Source: JAFDWI01 sp963764215
GTDB lineage: Bacteria; Actinomycetota; Acidimicrobiia; Acidimicrobiales; Iamiaceae
DNA: 64,000 nucleotides
Assembly: GCA_963764215.1 (NCBI GenBank)
Contig: CAVXRS010000010.1
Span: 110,915-174,914 of the forward strand
Direction: 5' to 3'
In this document: in pieces, positions 1 to 9,313 of the stretch
How positions within the stretch are numbered: the first letter of the stretch is position 1
How the letters are laid out: the number at the start of each line of letters is the position of its first letter
Program-made: the position numbers and the translations under genes
Notes under the pieces: model-generated
What the model saw: only the letters and a program-made list of their open reading frames with translations
What the model was told of the DNA's origin: nothing
Databases searched by the model: none

Positions 1-915
1 CGGCACTGCCGAACCGCCACAGGGCACCGCCCGCAGCGCGGACGTGTCGCGACCCTTGAGCTCGGGCAGCACACCCATCCAGATCGTGGGCACCCCCGCG
101 GTGATCGTGATCTTCTCCTCGACGATCAGGTCCGCCAACGCCTTGGGCGCCATCTGCGGACCGGGCAGGATCAGGTCCGCGCCCACCCCGACCGTGGCGT
201 GGGCGATCCCCCAGGCGTTCGCGTGGAACATCGGCACCACCGGCATGACCTTGTCCCGTTCGGTGACTCCGATCCCATCGGCGACCATCACGGCCATGGC
301 GTGCAGGAACTGTGACCGGTGGCTGTAGACGACACCTTTGGGGTTGCCCGTGGTGCCGGACGTGTAACACATCATCGCGGCGTCGTTCTCGTCTGCGACG
401 TGCCACTCCACCGGCGACGCCGCGGCGAGCAGTTCCTCATAGTCGTGGAGCTGGATCCTGCCGGCATCGGAGGGGAGGTCGGGCGCGCCGTCGTCCATGA
501 TCACGACGTGGCGCACGGTGTCGAAGCCTTCGAGCAGCGGCCACAGCAGTTTGGCGAGCGAACCATCGACGAAGATGACCTCGTCGGCGGCATGATTGAC
601 GATGTAGGTGAGCTGTTCGGGGAACAGCCGGATGTTCAGGGTGTGGGTGACCCGGCCACTGCAGGGAGCAGCGAAGTACAACTCGAGGTGGCGCGCGGTG
701 TTCCAGCCGAAGGTGCCGACCCGGGCATCTGTGGAAAGGCCCAGGTCGTCGAAGACCCCGCCCAGGCGTCGCGCCCGCTCGGCCCAGGCGCCGTAGGTCG
801 TCCGGTCCCGACCGGTCGCGGTGCCGGTGACGATCTCCTTGTCGGCGAACAGCTTCTCGGCACGCTCGAACAGCATGATCTCCGACAGCGGAACGTCCTG
901 CATCAGGCCCTTCAT
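1..915 (-). CDS. AMP-dependent acyl-CoA synthetase, partial
   Basis: This is the N-terminal 305 codons of a long-chain fatty-acid CoA ligase; the 3' end runs off the left edge. The family activates a carboxylic acid with ATP to an acyl-AMP and then to acyl-CoA. The P-loop-like AMP-binding motif YTSGTTGNPKGVVYSH is plain, followed by the VPMFHANAWG segment typical of the DACS subgroup. The start chosen is the ATG at 915, which has AAGGGG nine bases upstream and gives MKGLMQDVPL; an in-frame ATG at 924 lies too close to that site. It is transcribed like the acyl-CoA dehydrogenase behind it, so the two probably act on the same acyl substrate. The substrate cannot be told from sequence. Confidence 0.9.
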   Translation of the reverse strand, partial: MKGLMQDVPLSEIMLFERAEKLFADKEIVTGTATGRDRTTYGAWAERARRLGGVFDDLGLSTDARVGTFGWNTARHLELYFAAPCSGRVTHTLNIRLFPEQLTYIVNHAADEVIFVDGSLAKLLWPLLEGFDTVRHVVIMDDGAPDLPSDAGRIQLHDYEELLAAASPVEWHVADENDAAMMCYTSGTTGNPKGVVYSHRSQFLHAMAVMVADGIGVTERDKVMPVVPMFHANAWGIAHATVGVGADLILPGPQMAPKALADLIVEEKITITAGVPTIWMGVLPELKGRDTSALRAVPCGGSAVP

Positions 916-1040
916 CGCATGCATCCCCTTGCGTCATCCAGTCGTCGGGTGTGCAGTGACGTGCCCGCGACCGGATCGGGAACGCCGCCACGCCCAAGCG
1001 TAGGCCGAAGTTCCGGCGACGTGTTCCGCCGAATCGGAGA

Positions 1041-2165
1041 TCAGTGGTCGTGGGGCAGGCCGAGCACGCGTTCGGCGACGATGTTGCGTTGCACCGAACC
1101 CGTGCCGCCCCCGATCGTGAGTGCCTGGGAGAACAGATAGCCGAAGTGCCAGATCCCCGGGTCGCCACCGAGCGGTCCGGTCCCTTCGCCGGCTTCGAGC
1201 AACCCCGCCGCGCCGGCCAGGTCCTTGGCGAGGCCCATGATGTCCTGGCCGTGTTCGTCGGCCTTGATCTTGCGGATCGACGCTTCCGGCCCGGGTTCGG
1301 ACCCGCTGATACGGGCGGAGAGGGTGCGCAGGCGGATCAGGCGGAGAATCTCGGCGTCGATGTGGAGCGCGGCCATCCGATCCCGGAGCACCGGATCGGT
1401 GGTGCTGCCCGCGGCACGCACGGTGGCGAGCAGGTCACCCGCGGTGGGCCCCATTCCCCAGAGCGCGCCCGGCTCGGACAGCGAGACGCGTTCGTTGCCG
1501 AGGGTGACCTTCGCCAGCGACCAACCCTGGTTCACCTCGCCCACCCGGTTCGCGTCGGGGATCCGGGCATCCGTGAAGAACACCTGGTTGAAGTTGTGGG
1601 CACCGGTCATCTCGACGATCGGGGACAACTCGATGCCCGGTGTCTCCATGTCGACGACGAAGTAGGTGATGCCCGAATGCCGGTCGGCGTCCGGGTCGGT
1701 CCGGGCGATGAGGATGCCCCAACGGGCGAGGTGGCCGAGTGACGTCCAGATCTTGGTGCCGTTCACGACCCATTCGTCCCCGTCGCGGATCGCCCGGGTG
1801 GTCAGGCTCGCCAGATCCGATCCGGCATCGGGCTCGCTGAAGAGCTGGCACCACGTCTCCTCACCCGAGAGCAAACCGGGCAACCACCGCTGTTGTTGAT
1901 CCGGTGTGCCGGCGTGCAGCAGGGTCGGGCCCGCCCAGCCGATCCCGATCGGGTTGTTCGGCCGCTTGATCCCGGCACGGCGCAGCTCGTCGTCGATGAT
2001 CAGCTGGTGCACCGGATCGGCGTCGAGCCCGTAGGGCTCCGGCCAGTGCGGCGCCACGTAGCCCGCGTGGGCGAGTGCCACGCCGTCGGGATCGGGATGA
2101 TCGGCGATCCAGTCGCGTACCTGGGCACGGCGAGGGTCGTCGTCGGGAGGAAGCTCGAAGTCCAT
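1041..2165 (-). CDS. Acyl-CoA dehydrogenase
   Basis: A 374-residue FAD-dependent acyl-CoA dehydrogenase, which introduces the alpha-beta double bond in acyl-CoA degradation. The middle domain shows the family signature CQLFSEPDAGSDLASL followed by DEWVVNGTKIWTS. The C-terminal helical domain carries the usual IGGGTGSVQRNIVAERVLGLP ending (here split as GGGTGSVQRNIVAERV). Length is normal for the family. The gene sits 125 bases upstream of the CoA ligase on the same strand and is divergent from the beta-helix gene, with only 29 bases between the two starts, so their promoters must overlap. Such enzymes in actinobacteria often serve fatty-acid, terpenoid or sterol side-chain breakdown; which one is not visible here. 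Confidence 0.92.
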   Translation of the reverse strand: MDFELPPDDDPRRAQVRDWIADHPDPDGVALAHAGYVAPHWPEPYGLDADPVHQLIIDDELRRAGIKRPNNPIGIGWAGPTLLHAGTPDQQQRWLPGLLSGEETWCQLFSEPDAGSDLASLTTRAIRDGDEWVVNGTKIWTSLGHLARWGILIARTDPDADRHSGITYFVVDMETPGIELSPIVEMTGAHNFNQVFFTDARIPDANRVGEVNQGWSLAKVTLGNERVSLSEPGALWGMGPTAGDLLATVRAAGSTTDPVLRDRMAALHIDAEILRLIRLRTLSARISGSEPGPEASIRKIKADEHGQDIMGLAKDLAGAAGLLEAGEGTGPLGGDPGIWHFGYLFSQALTIGGGTGSVQRNIVAERVLGLPHDH

Positions 2166-2194
2166 GCGGTCCGTGACGGTAGCGTGCCTGGACG

Positions 2195-3091
2195 ATGGCC
2201 GCCGCGTCCCCGTTCCGACTCGAGGTGGTCTCCGGGCCGGGTCCGGGACGTGTCACGCTGGACGGCGAGGCGCGATCGAGCATCACGGCCGCGCTGGGAG
2301 CAGCCCGTCACGGATCGGTCGTGGAGATCGGGCGAGGACGCTACGGCGCGACCAGCGAGCGCCTCCCGTTGCGGATTCCCGCCGGGGTCACCGTCCGGGG
2401 TCCGGCGCCGCCCGACCTTCCCACGGAGGCCCGCAAGCATCTGCCGACGCCCGTGCCGGCAGCACTGACCGGCCCGGGACCCCTCGTGCAGATCGACGGC
2501 GATGACGTCCACCTCGCCCACCTCCGACTCGTTGCGAACGCCGGAGGCGTCGCCGTGGACGCCCGGAACGTGCGCCACCTCAGGATCGAGGCGTGTGCGT
2601 TGGTCGGGGATCTGGAGTTGGCGCACGTGGAAGACGCACGCATCCTCTGGACCGACCTCACTCCCGGGCGGATCCGCTTGCTGCACGTCGACGGTGCGCA
2701 CATCACCGGGGGGCGAGTCGAAGCGCCCGGCGGCGTCGGCGCCACCGCGATCACCGTTCAGAACGGCTCCGACGCCCGGATCGAGGCCGCGGCGATCACG
2801 GAGGCGCGCACGGGTGTTTCGATCACCGACAGCAGGTCCGTGCTGATCGGCGCCTGTGCCGTCCTCGCCGACGACTGCGCCGTCGAGGTGCGCGGGTCCC
2901 GTGACGTCCAGGTGGCCGGCAATCGACTCCGGGCATCGCGAACCGTCGTCCTCGCAGATTGCGAAGACGCTGCGGTCAACGCGAACGGCATCGAACGTGC
3001 CGACACCGGGGTGGCACTCGAGCGGTGCAGGGCGACCGTGATCGGCGCCAACCACTTCGGCGACGTCTGCCACGAGATCGAGGAGAGCTGA
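2195..3091 (+). CDS. Right-handed beta-helix repeat protein
   Basis: A 298-residue protein whose body is built of roughly 20-23-residue imperfect repeats rich in V/I, G, D and N (for example DDVHLAHLRLVANAGGVAVD, SRSVLIGACAVLADDCAVEV). That pattern is typical of pectate-lyase-like parallel beta-helices (NosD or polysaccharide-lyase fold). There is no signal peptide or lipobox, so it is probably cytoplasmic. The first 60 residues set up a 'GSVVEIGRGRYGATSERLPL' entry turn as in the beta-helix PbH1 families. It lies between acyl-CoA genes and ends 62 bases before the next CoA ligase. I cannot assign a catalytic residue or substrate. A TAGCGT -10-like element ends nine bases before the ATG, suggesting a nearly leaderless message. 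Confidence 0.75.
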   Translation: MAAASPFRLEVVSGPGPGRVTLDGEARSSITAALGAARHGSVVEIGRGRYGATSERLPLRIPAGVTVRGPAPPDLPTEARKHLPTPVPAALTGPGPLVQIDGDDVHLAHLRLVANAGGVAVDARNVRHLRIEACALVGDLELAHVEDARILWTDLTPGRIRLLHVDGAHITGGRVEAPGGVGATAITVQNGSDARIEAAAITEARTGVSITDSRSVLIGACAVLADDCAVEVRGSRDVQVAGNRLRASRTVVLADCEDAAVNANGIERADTGVALERCRATVIGANHFGDVCHEIEES

Positions 3092-3153
3092 GGGGTGCGG
3101 TCGTGCCTACACTCGTGGCCGATCCAATTTCCGATGCCGCCGAAGGGGAACGC

Positions 3154-4770
3154 ATGACCGGCTGGAACTTTGCAGATATCTGGGAGATCGCGGCGGGCCA
3201 GCTCCCCGACGCGCCCGCCCAGATCCAGGGTGACCAACGGTGGAACTGGGCCACGTTCGACCGACGGGCCGACGGAGTGGCCAGATTCCTTCTGGACCGC
3301 GGTGTCGTCGAGCAGGACAAGGTCGCCCAGTACCTCTACAACTGCCCCGAATACCTCGAGTCGGTGTTCGCCTCGTTCAAGGCCGGACTCGTACCCATCA
3401 ACACCAACTTCCGGTACGCGGACGCCGAGTTGGTCTACCTCTGGGACAACGCGGACGTGGTCGCCGTGGTCTTCCACGGCACCTTCACCGCGACGATCGA
3501 GCGGATCCGGACCCAGGTTCCCCGGGTGACGACGTGGCTGTGGGTGGACGATTCCTCCGGACCCTGTCCCGACTGGGCGACGCCCTATGAGGATGCGGCT
3601 GAATACGAGCCCGGTGAGCGTCCCGTCCAGGGACCGTGGGGCCGGAGTGGCGACCACCTGCTGATGACCTACACCGGCGGCACCACCGGGATGCCCAAAG
3701 GAGTGATGTGGCGTCAGGACGACCTGATCAGGAACCTGATCGGGAACTTCCTCCCCGACGTGCGCAACGGCGTCGACGCCGAGGTCATCCGCAACGCGGT
3801 GCAGGCACCGGGGCCGATCGGTCTCCCGGCCTGCCCCCTCATGCACGGGACGGGTCAGTTCACCCAGTTGATCATTCTGTCGCTCGGTGGGTGCACGGTC
3901 ACTCTGCAGAGCCGGAACTTCGACGTGGTCGAACTGCTCGACACCGTCGTGCGCGAAAAGGTGCAGCAGATCGCCCTGGTCGGAGACGCGTTCTCGAAAC
4001 CGATCCTGGCCGCGCTCGACGCCGAACCGGACCGCTGGGACCTCTCCAGCCTGTTCCTCATCGCCTCCTCCGGGGTGATGTGGAGCGAAGAGTCCAAGAA
4101 GCGACTGCTCGAGTACCAGCCCGGCATGGTCCTCGTCGACGCATTCTCGTCCTCCGAAGCGGTCGGCATGGGTCAGTCGACGTCGACCGCGGGGGGCACG
4201 TCGCACACGGCGAAGTTCACGCTCGGTGAGAATGCCCGGGTGATCGACGAGGCGAACAACGACGTCGAACCCGGCTCGGGTCAGGCCGGTCGGGTGGCAC
4301 TCAAGGGCTACGTACCCGTCGGCTACTACAAGGACGAGGAGAAGACCGCCCGCACCTTCGTCACGATCGACGGCGAGCGGTATGTGATCCCCGGCGACTA
4401 CGCCCAGGTCGAAGCCGATGGCACCCTGACCCTGCTCGGGCGCGGTTCGGTCGTGATCAACACCGGCGGCGAGAAGGTCTTCCCAGAAGAGGTCGAAGAG
4501 GCGCTCAAGACGCATGACAGCGTCTTCGATGCGGTGGCGGTCGGCGTCCCCGACGACAAGTTCGGCGAGGCGGTTGTCGCCGTGGTCCAACCCGCCGACC
4601 CTGCCATCGGGGTGGACGAAGCCGTGCTCATCGCGCATGTCAAAGCGCAGCTCGCGGCCTACAAGGCGCCCAAGCGGATCATCGAGATCGACACCATCGG
4701 TCGGGCCGCGAACGCCAAGGTCGACTACAAACGACTCAAGCAGTACGCACGCGACGAGCTCGGCCTCTGA
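3154..4770 (+). CDS. AMP-dependent acyl-CoA synthetase
   Basis: A 538-residue acyl-CoA synthetase. The adenylation motif is MTYTGGTTGMPKGVMW near residue 170, the mid-protein DAFSSSEAVGMGQS matches the A5 region, and ITTGGEKVFPEEVE-type sequence (VINTGGEKVFPEEVEEALK) forms the C-terminal lid with the catalytic lysine region NAKVDYKRLK. The ATG at 3154 is preceded by AAGGGGAA and starts MTGWNFADIWE, the usual start for the FadD-like subgroup acting on bulky or sterol-like acids; the reading frame stays open further upstream but without a ribosome site. A TACACT -10-like hexamer lies at 3108-3113. With the dehydrogenase and the other ligase it makes a small acyl-CoA metabolism locus. Confidence 0.93.
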   Translation: MTGWNFADIWEIAAGQLPDAPAQIQGDQRWNWATFDRRADGVARFLLDRGVVEQDKVAQYLYNCPEYLESVFASFKAGLVPINTNFRYADAELVYLWDNADVVAVVFHGTFTATIERIRTQVPRVTTWLWVDDSSGPCPDWATPYEDAAEYEPGERPVQGPWGRSGDHLLMTYTGGTTGMPKGVMWRQDDLIRNLIGNFLPDVRNGVDAEVIRNAVQAPGPIGLPACPLMHGTGQFTQLIILSLGGCTVTLQSRNFDVVELLDTVVREKVQQIALVGDAFSKPILAALDAEPDRWDLSSLFLIASSGVMWSEESKKRLLEYQPGMVLVDAFSSSEAVGMGQSTSTAGGTSHTAKFTLGENARVIDEANNDVEPGSGQAGRVALKGYVPVGYYKDEEKTARTFVTIDGERYVIPGDYAQVEADGTLTLLGRGSVVINTGGEKVFPEEVEEALKTHDSVFDAVAVGVPDDKFGEAVVAVVQPADPAIGVDEAVLIAHVKAQLAAYKAPKRIIEIDTIGRAANAKVDYKRLKQYARDELGL

Positions 4771-4800
4771 GGTTCGGCGTTCGAAGGTTGTGGCCGACCC

Positions 4801-5964
4801 TCAGGGCCGGCCGCCGTTGCGCAGCCTTCCGTAGAGCCGTCGCGGGGCGCGCGTGTAACGGAACAGCTTGGTGGCTTCGACCTCGGCCGCATGTCGGTGC
4901 AGGCGCTCGATTTCGGCCTCGACAGCGCTGAGCCGCCGTGCCAGGTCGGATGCTCGGTGCTCGGCGGCGCGGCGGTCCCGTTCGGCCTCGGCGGCGCGCT
5001 GTCGTGCCGTGCCCGCCTCGACTTCCCGCTGACGAACTGCCTCGTCGGCCTCGGCGAGTCGGTCGACGAGCGCCCGCTCGCCGCCGGTGGCCCCGACGAA
5101 GATGTCGCCTCGTGCTTCCAGGTTCGTGAGGGCCCCGGAGAAGTTCGCGATCACGTCGACCGCGTGGGCGGCGTACAGCTGCGGGTGCTTTCCCAGCAGG
5201 TGCACCAGGTGGTCGTGGCGCACCTGGGCACTGAGCGTCGAACGCATCGACCCGTTCCGCACCCGGTAGTCGGAACCCAGCACCCGGACCGTCGACAGCG
5301 ACCAACCCGCATCGATGAGCGCGACCCACATCGCCCAATCCTCGGAGGCCGGTACGTGCTCGTCCCACCCGTCGACCGCTTCGACGGCCCGCAACCGCAG
5401 CACCGCGCAGGTGTCCAGCTTGTTGCCCGAGAGCAGGTCCGAAACCGACGGGCGGGGCGCAGGAATCAGCGCATGCTCGAGCCCGAATTGCAGCACGTCT
5501 GCGTGCACCGCGGCAACGGTCTCGTCGGCATCCAACACTTCCAGCGCCGCGTGCACGTACCCCGGACGCAGCAGGTTGTCGGCGTCCAGGGGGAGCACGT
5601 AGTCGGCCCGCGCGCGTCCGAGCCCGGTGTTGCGGGCACCGGCAGGGCCGAGCCCCTCGGAGGCGAGCACGGTGACGCCTGCCGCGTGGACCTTCTCCAG
5701 CACTTCGCAGGTGAACGGATCGGTCGACCCGTCGTCGACCACGATCATCTCCAATCCCTCCGCCGCGCAGAGTCTGACGCTCGCCAATGCATCGAGGAGA
5801 AAGTCTCCGTCGTCGTGGCACGGCGTGAGAACGGTGACCGAGGGATCCGCCGCGGGCGGGGGCACGAGCGCCGCCACGTCGCCGGCCGACGGCGTAGCCG
5901 CCGACGACCCGTCCCATGCCCGGGCGGCTGTGACGCGGCGCTCCGCGGCATCGTCGGTGTTCAC
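4801..5964 (-). CDS. Family 2 glycosyltransferase
   Basis: A 387-residue GT2 enzyme with GT-A fold signatures: VTVLTPCHDDGDFLLDAL, MIVVDDGSTDP and the DXD-like VLPLDADNLL. ASEDWAMWVALID matches the conserved ED acid/base region. The last ~110 residues form an Ala/Glu/Arg-rich coiled coil (about residues 295-365) ending in a basic tail. The GTG start at 5964 overlaps the stop of the upstream glycosyltransferase by four bases (GTGA), so the two are translationally coupled. It probably adds a sugar in cell-surface glycan assembly. A longer in-frame start at 6042 would lie inside the upstream gene and is less likely. Confidence 0.88.
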   Translation of the reverse strand: MNTDDAAERRVTAARAWDGSSAATPSAGDVAALVPPPAADPSVTVLTPCHDDGDFLLDALASVRLCAAEGLEMIVVDDGSTDPFTCEVLEKVHAAGVTVLASEGLGPAGARNTGLGRARADYVLPLDADNLLRPGYVHAALEVLDADETVAAVHADVLQFGLEHALIPAPRPSVSDLLSGNKLDTCAVLRLRAVEAVDGWDEHVPASEDWAMWVALIDAGWSLSTVRVLGSDYRVRNGSMRSTLSAQVRHDHLVHLLGKHPQLYAAHAVDVIANFSGALTNLEARGDIFVGATGGERALVDRLAEADEAVRQREVEAGTARQRAAEAERDRRAAEHRASDLARRLSAVEAEIERLHRHAAEVEATKLFRYTRAPRRLYGRLRNGGRP

Positions 5965-8329
5965 CCTCGCACCCCTGCACCCGTACGGAGCGCTTCGGCC
6001 GCCGCCACGAACGAACGGCCGGCTGATTCGAGGTCGTGGCACCCCGCGATCCGTGCCCTGGCGCGCTCGCCCAGGATCCGGCTGCCCTCAGGATCGTCCC
6101 GCACCCGCCGCAGGAGCTCGCCGGCCACCTCGACATCCGGTTCGGCCCAGGAACCGAGGCCGCCGTAGACGGGCACCGAATCGGAAATGGGCACCGACGC
6201 GGCGGGGACGAGATGGGCGACCGAAGGGTCCATGAACTCGAGGTTCCCCGAGTGCGCGGTGGCGACGCAGGGTCTGGCGCAGGCCATGGCCTCGGCGATC
6301 AGCAGCCCGAAACCCTCGGACCGGTGGAGCGAGAGAAAGCAATCGGAGAGTTGCAGGTAGGCCGTCATCGTCGCGGCGTCCACACAGCGGTCGATGATCC
6401 GCACGTCCGGACGATCACCGATGGCCATTCTGAGTGCGTCCAGATCCGCCCAGCCGAGATTCCCGTTCATGGTCTTGAACACCAGCGCCGCGCCGTCATC
6501 GGGGCCGAATGCCGACGTGTACGCGGCCAGGGCGGCGAGTGGGTTCTTCCGCTCGCCGACGCTCGTCCAGTCGAACGCACTGAGCACCACGAAGCCGTCG
6601 GGCAACCCGATGTCGGCTCTGGTTCGAGCGGTGACCCACCGGGGAACGGGAACGGGCTGGACGACCACCCGCACCGGCAGTCCGGCCGTGCGGTACGCAT
6701 CGGCGACGTAGCTGCTGTTGACCCAGACCTCGTCGACGAGCTCAGCCGCACGGAGATGGCTCTCGGGTACCTGGGAGGTCTCCCACGCCCAGAACCCCGC
6801 GGTGCGCCGCGCGGCGTACGCAGCCGGACCGAGCCGTCGGACCGCATCGGCGGTCCGGTCGGCATTGACGCACAGCACGTTGACGTCGTAGCGCCACGGA
6901 CTGGGCGACACCGGAGCCACATGATCGCGTTCGACTCCGTGCCGCGATTCGTCGAGGACCCGGTCGAACGGCGCTCCGACGGTCGCCAGCGCCCGTTCCG
7001 CGCGCCGGGCGACCGTGCCGACGCTCTTCTCGGCCGCGAAGTAGCCGTACAGGTTCAGGCCCTCGAGCGGTGCAACGGCCGTGACCTGCACGAGCGGAGG
7101 CGGGAGCGACACCTCCGAGATGGCCGTTTCTTCCATGTCCGCCGGCAACTGGCCCTCGGCCCGGTGCTCGTCCAACCAGGCCATGAACCCGGGACCGGAC
7201 TCGCCGCGGGGGTCGGGGAACAGCACGCGGAGCCCACCTTCGGACTCCCAGCGGCCCATCAGCACCTGGGGAATCCCACCGGGATCGCTGCGCGAAAGCA
7301 ACCATTTCCCGAACGACGCGCCCCCGTCCTGATCGAATGGGCCCGGTGGCAGCGGGGCTCCGGCCCGTTCGGCCGCTGCGAGTCCCGCCCGGTACGCACG
7401 CCGGATGGGAGTCGTCAGGACCAGCCCGTCCCGGGTTGCGCCCCACTGGTACGGCAGGAGGCGGTCCTGGAGGTACCCGGCCCTGATCAGGTGCTGTGCG
7501 TGCTGGAGACACAGACCGGCGAGCACCGGGTGGTCGGGTAGGCGCACCCGTGGGTCGGCGCCCTGGTACGAACTGAGCACGTGCGGGCGGGTTGCGTCGA
7601 AGCCGCTGAAGTGGAAGAAGCGGAGCGGGCGGCCTGCCGCTTCGGGTCGGCCGTCCGAACCGATCGCCAGCGGCCTGCCCCATACGTTCCAATAGGCGAC
7701 GTTGCATCCGGGATCCCGGCAGATCGAATGGGGATACAGCGGTGCGAAGTCGACCCACCGCTGGTCGGTGAACAACATCCGGTGATGGTCGACGATCGCG
7801 TCACGACGCAGACGTTCTGCCCAGAAGTCGAGGAACCCCGACGATCGTGCACGCTCCCCGACGGCGAGGAAGCCGAGGTTGTACACCCCCGCACCCAGAA
7901 TGTCGGCCTCGTCGGGGTGACGCCCGTCGCGGAGCATCGGTCGGAGAACGTGGGGCGTCAAGACCATTCCCTCGGTGGCCGCCGGCGCCACCACGTCGTC
8001 GAAGGCGGCGTACACCTCGACATCGGGGTCGAGATAGACGACCGTGTCGTCGCCGCTCGATTCCCCCAGGCCGCGAGCAGCCACGGTTTGACGGCCGTGC
8101 AGAACTCCATCGCGGAGTAGATGCCGGCCATCCTCAACAGTTCGTCCCGGTCCTGACCGAGATCCTCGAGTCGCCAGACGGTGACGTCGCCGCCGGGGAA
8201 CGACGCCGGCGTGTCGTCGACGACGAGCACGACGAAGCGTGATCCGGGGTGGAACTCGGCGAACGACTCTGCCAGGACCCTTGCATGACACAGGTAGTTC
8301 CCGGCCACGATGGTGCATGCGGTTGGCAC
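5961..8329 (-). CDS. Two-domain glycosyltransferase with apparent frameshift
   Basis: The protein starts at a GTG (8329) with MPTACTIVAGNYLCHARVLA and runs as a family typical of large surface-glycan loci: an N-terminal glycosyltransferase-like domain, then a C-terminal GT4 domain with SVGERKNPLAALAAY and SLHRSEGFGLLIAEAMA. The reading frame changes near the CCCCC run at 8063-8067. Upstream of it one frame reads AVKPWLLAAWG; downstream a second frame reads GESSGDDTVVYLDPDVEVY, and the two join perfectly if one more base is added to the run. Repaired length is about 789 residues. The shift may be a sequencing error, a recent mutation or (less likely) programmed slippage. It overlaps the next glycosyltransferase by four bases. 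Confidence 0.85.
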
Positions 8330-8371
8330 GTTTCGACCCGGTTCCCTGCCTTGGTCAGCCCGACGACACCT

Positions 8372-8391
8372 GCTGATCGACGTCGATCAGC
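8372..8391. promoter_or_regulatory. Perfect 20-bp palindrome at a promoter
   Basis: GCTGATCGACGTCGATCAGC is a perfect palindrome with no loop. On the minus strand a TACGCT -10-like hexamer (8394-8389) runs into it, so the likely transcription start of the glycosyltransferase pair falls near the centre of the palindrome. This position suits a repressor operator better than a terminator, although the end of the CPBP protease gene lies only 31 bases away. Confidence 0.5.
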
Positions 8392-8422
8392 GTACTCCGC
8401 TCGCCGCGATCGTCCACGGGGT

Positions 8423-9256
8423 TCAACGGGACGCGAGGATGATCAGGAACACCGACGCGTTGGTGAGCGAGTGGGCGATCATGCCCGTCCCCAACGAGCG
8501 TCGCTTCAGTGCAACGAATCCGAAAACCACACCGAATGCGCCGTTCGCGGTGATGAGAACGATGTTGTACAGCCCCAGGACCGGCGCGAAGTGATAGCAG
8601 CCGAACAGGATTCCCTGGAGGATGGCAGCGACCGGGGCCTTGACCCGGGTGAGCAGGCTGCGGAGGAACACGCCGCGGAAGACCAGCTCCTCGACGACGG
8701 GCGCCACGAACACCCCCACGAAGAACAGGGTGACGAGCAGGCCGATCGGTTGGGAGCGCATCAGGTCCGAGTACCGGCTCGTACTCCGGCGCAGCGCGGG
8801 GATGAAGATGAGCGGCAGCGTGACACCGATCTGCACCATGCGCGCGACGATGAACAGCAGCGGTCCCCAGCCGAGATCGGACCAACGGAACGACACCCCG
8901 AGATTTCGCCGGAACGGTGCGGTGCGGTAGCGACGCCAGACACCCCACACGACCAGGCCGAGCCCGCCGTACACGACCACGTAGAAGACCCATTCCGAGA
9001 TCTCGTACCGCGACAGGGTGGTGACCCACTGGGCCGTGGCCCCGTTGAGCAGACGACTGACGGCCACGACGGCGAACACCGCGACGAGCGCCACCCCGAA
9101 GGCCGGCCGTCGCAACGTCTCCAAGGGTGGAGCAGGTGGGTCGAGGCCAACCGCCCAACGGGCTTCGGTGGTCCAGGTGGCACCGTTCCAGTACCGGATC
9201 GACCCGGTCCACCATGGATCGGGGTACCACCCCGGCGGGAGTTGCGTGGAACTCAC
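8423..9256 (-). CDS. DUF2510 + CPBP intramembrane metalloprotease
   Basis: A 277-residue membrane protein. Residues 1-35 are a DUF2510 domain (PPGWYPDPWWTGSIRYWNG), a small actinobacterial cytosolic module. The rest has about seven to eight hydrophobic segments and the CPBP (CAAX/Abi) glutamic protease motifs: VVEELVFRGVFLRSLL (EExxxR), FGCYHFAP (the FxxxH type) and a distal GMIAHSLTNA with the third histidine. Proteins of this family cleave within the membrane; substrates in bacteria are mostly unknown. It follows the sulfatase operon by 57 bases on the same strand and may be co-transcribed. Confidence 0.88.
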   Translation of the reverse strand: MSSTQLPPGWYPDPWWTGSIRYWNGATWTTEARWAVGLDPPAPPLETLRRPAFGVALVAVFAVVAVSRLLNGATAQWVTTLSRYEISEWVFYVVVYGGLGLVVWGVWRRYRTAPFRRNLGVSFRWSDLGWGPLLFIVARMVQIGVTLPLIFIPALRRSTSRYSDLMRSQPIGLLVTLFFVGVFVAPVVEELVFRGVFLRSLLTRVKAPVAAILQGILFGCYHFAPVLGLYNIVLITANGAFGVVFGFVALKRRSLGTGMIAHSLTNASVFLIILASR

Positions 9257-9313
9257 CCGGGCGAGTCTTCCACGAATCCCGGCCAGTGGTTTTGGGCGCG
9301 CTGGTGCCCGAGG

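Noticed and set aside
2758..4638. 626-codon open frame on the minus strand
   Set aside because: Antisense to the CoA ligase, no domain, no ribosome site.
8060..8070. Programmed -1 frameshifting in the glycosyltransferase
   Set aside because: The heptamer CTGGGGG does not match the X XXY YYZ slippery form well, since re-pairing of the P-site codon fails, and no strong downstream stem is evident. A simple indel is more likely.
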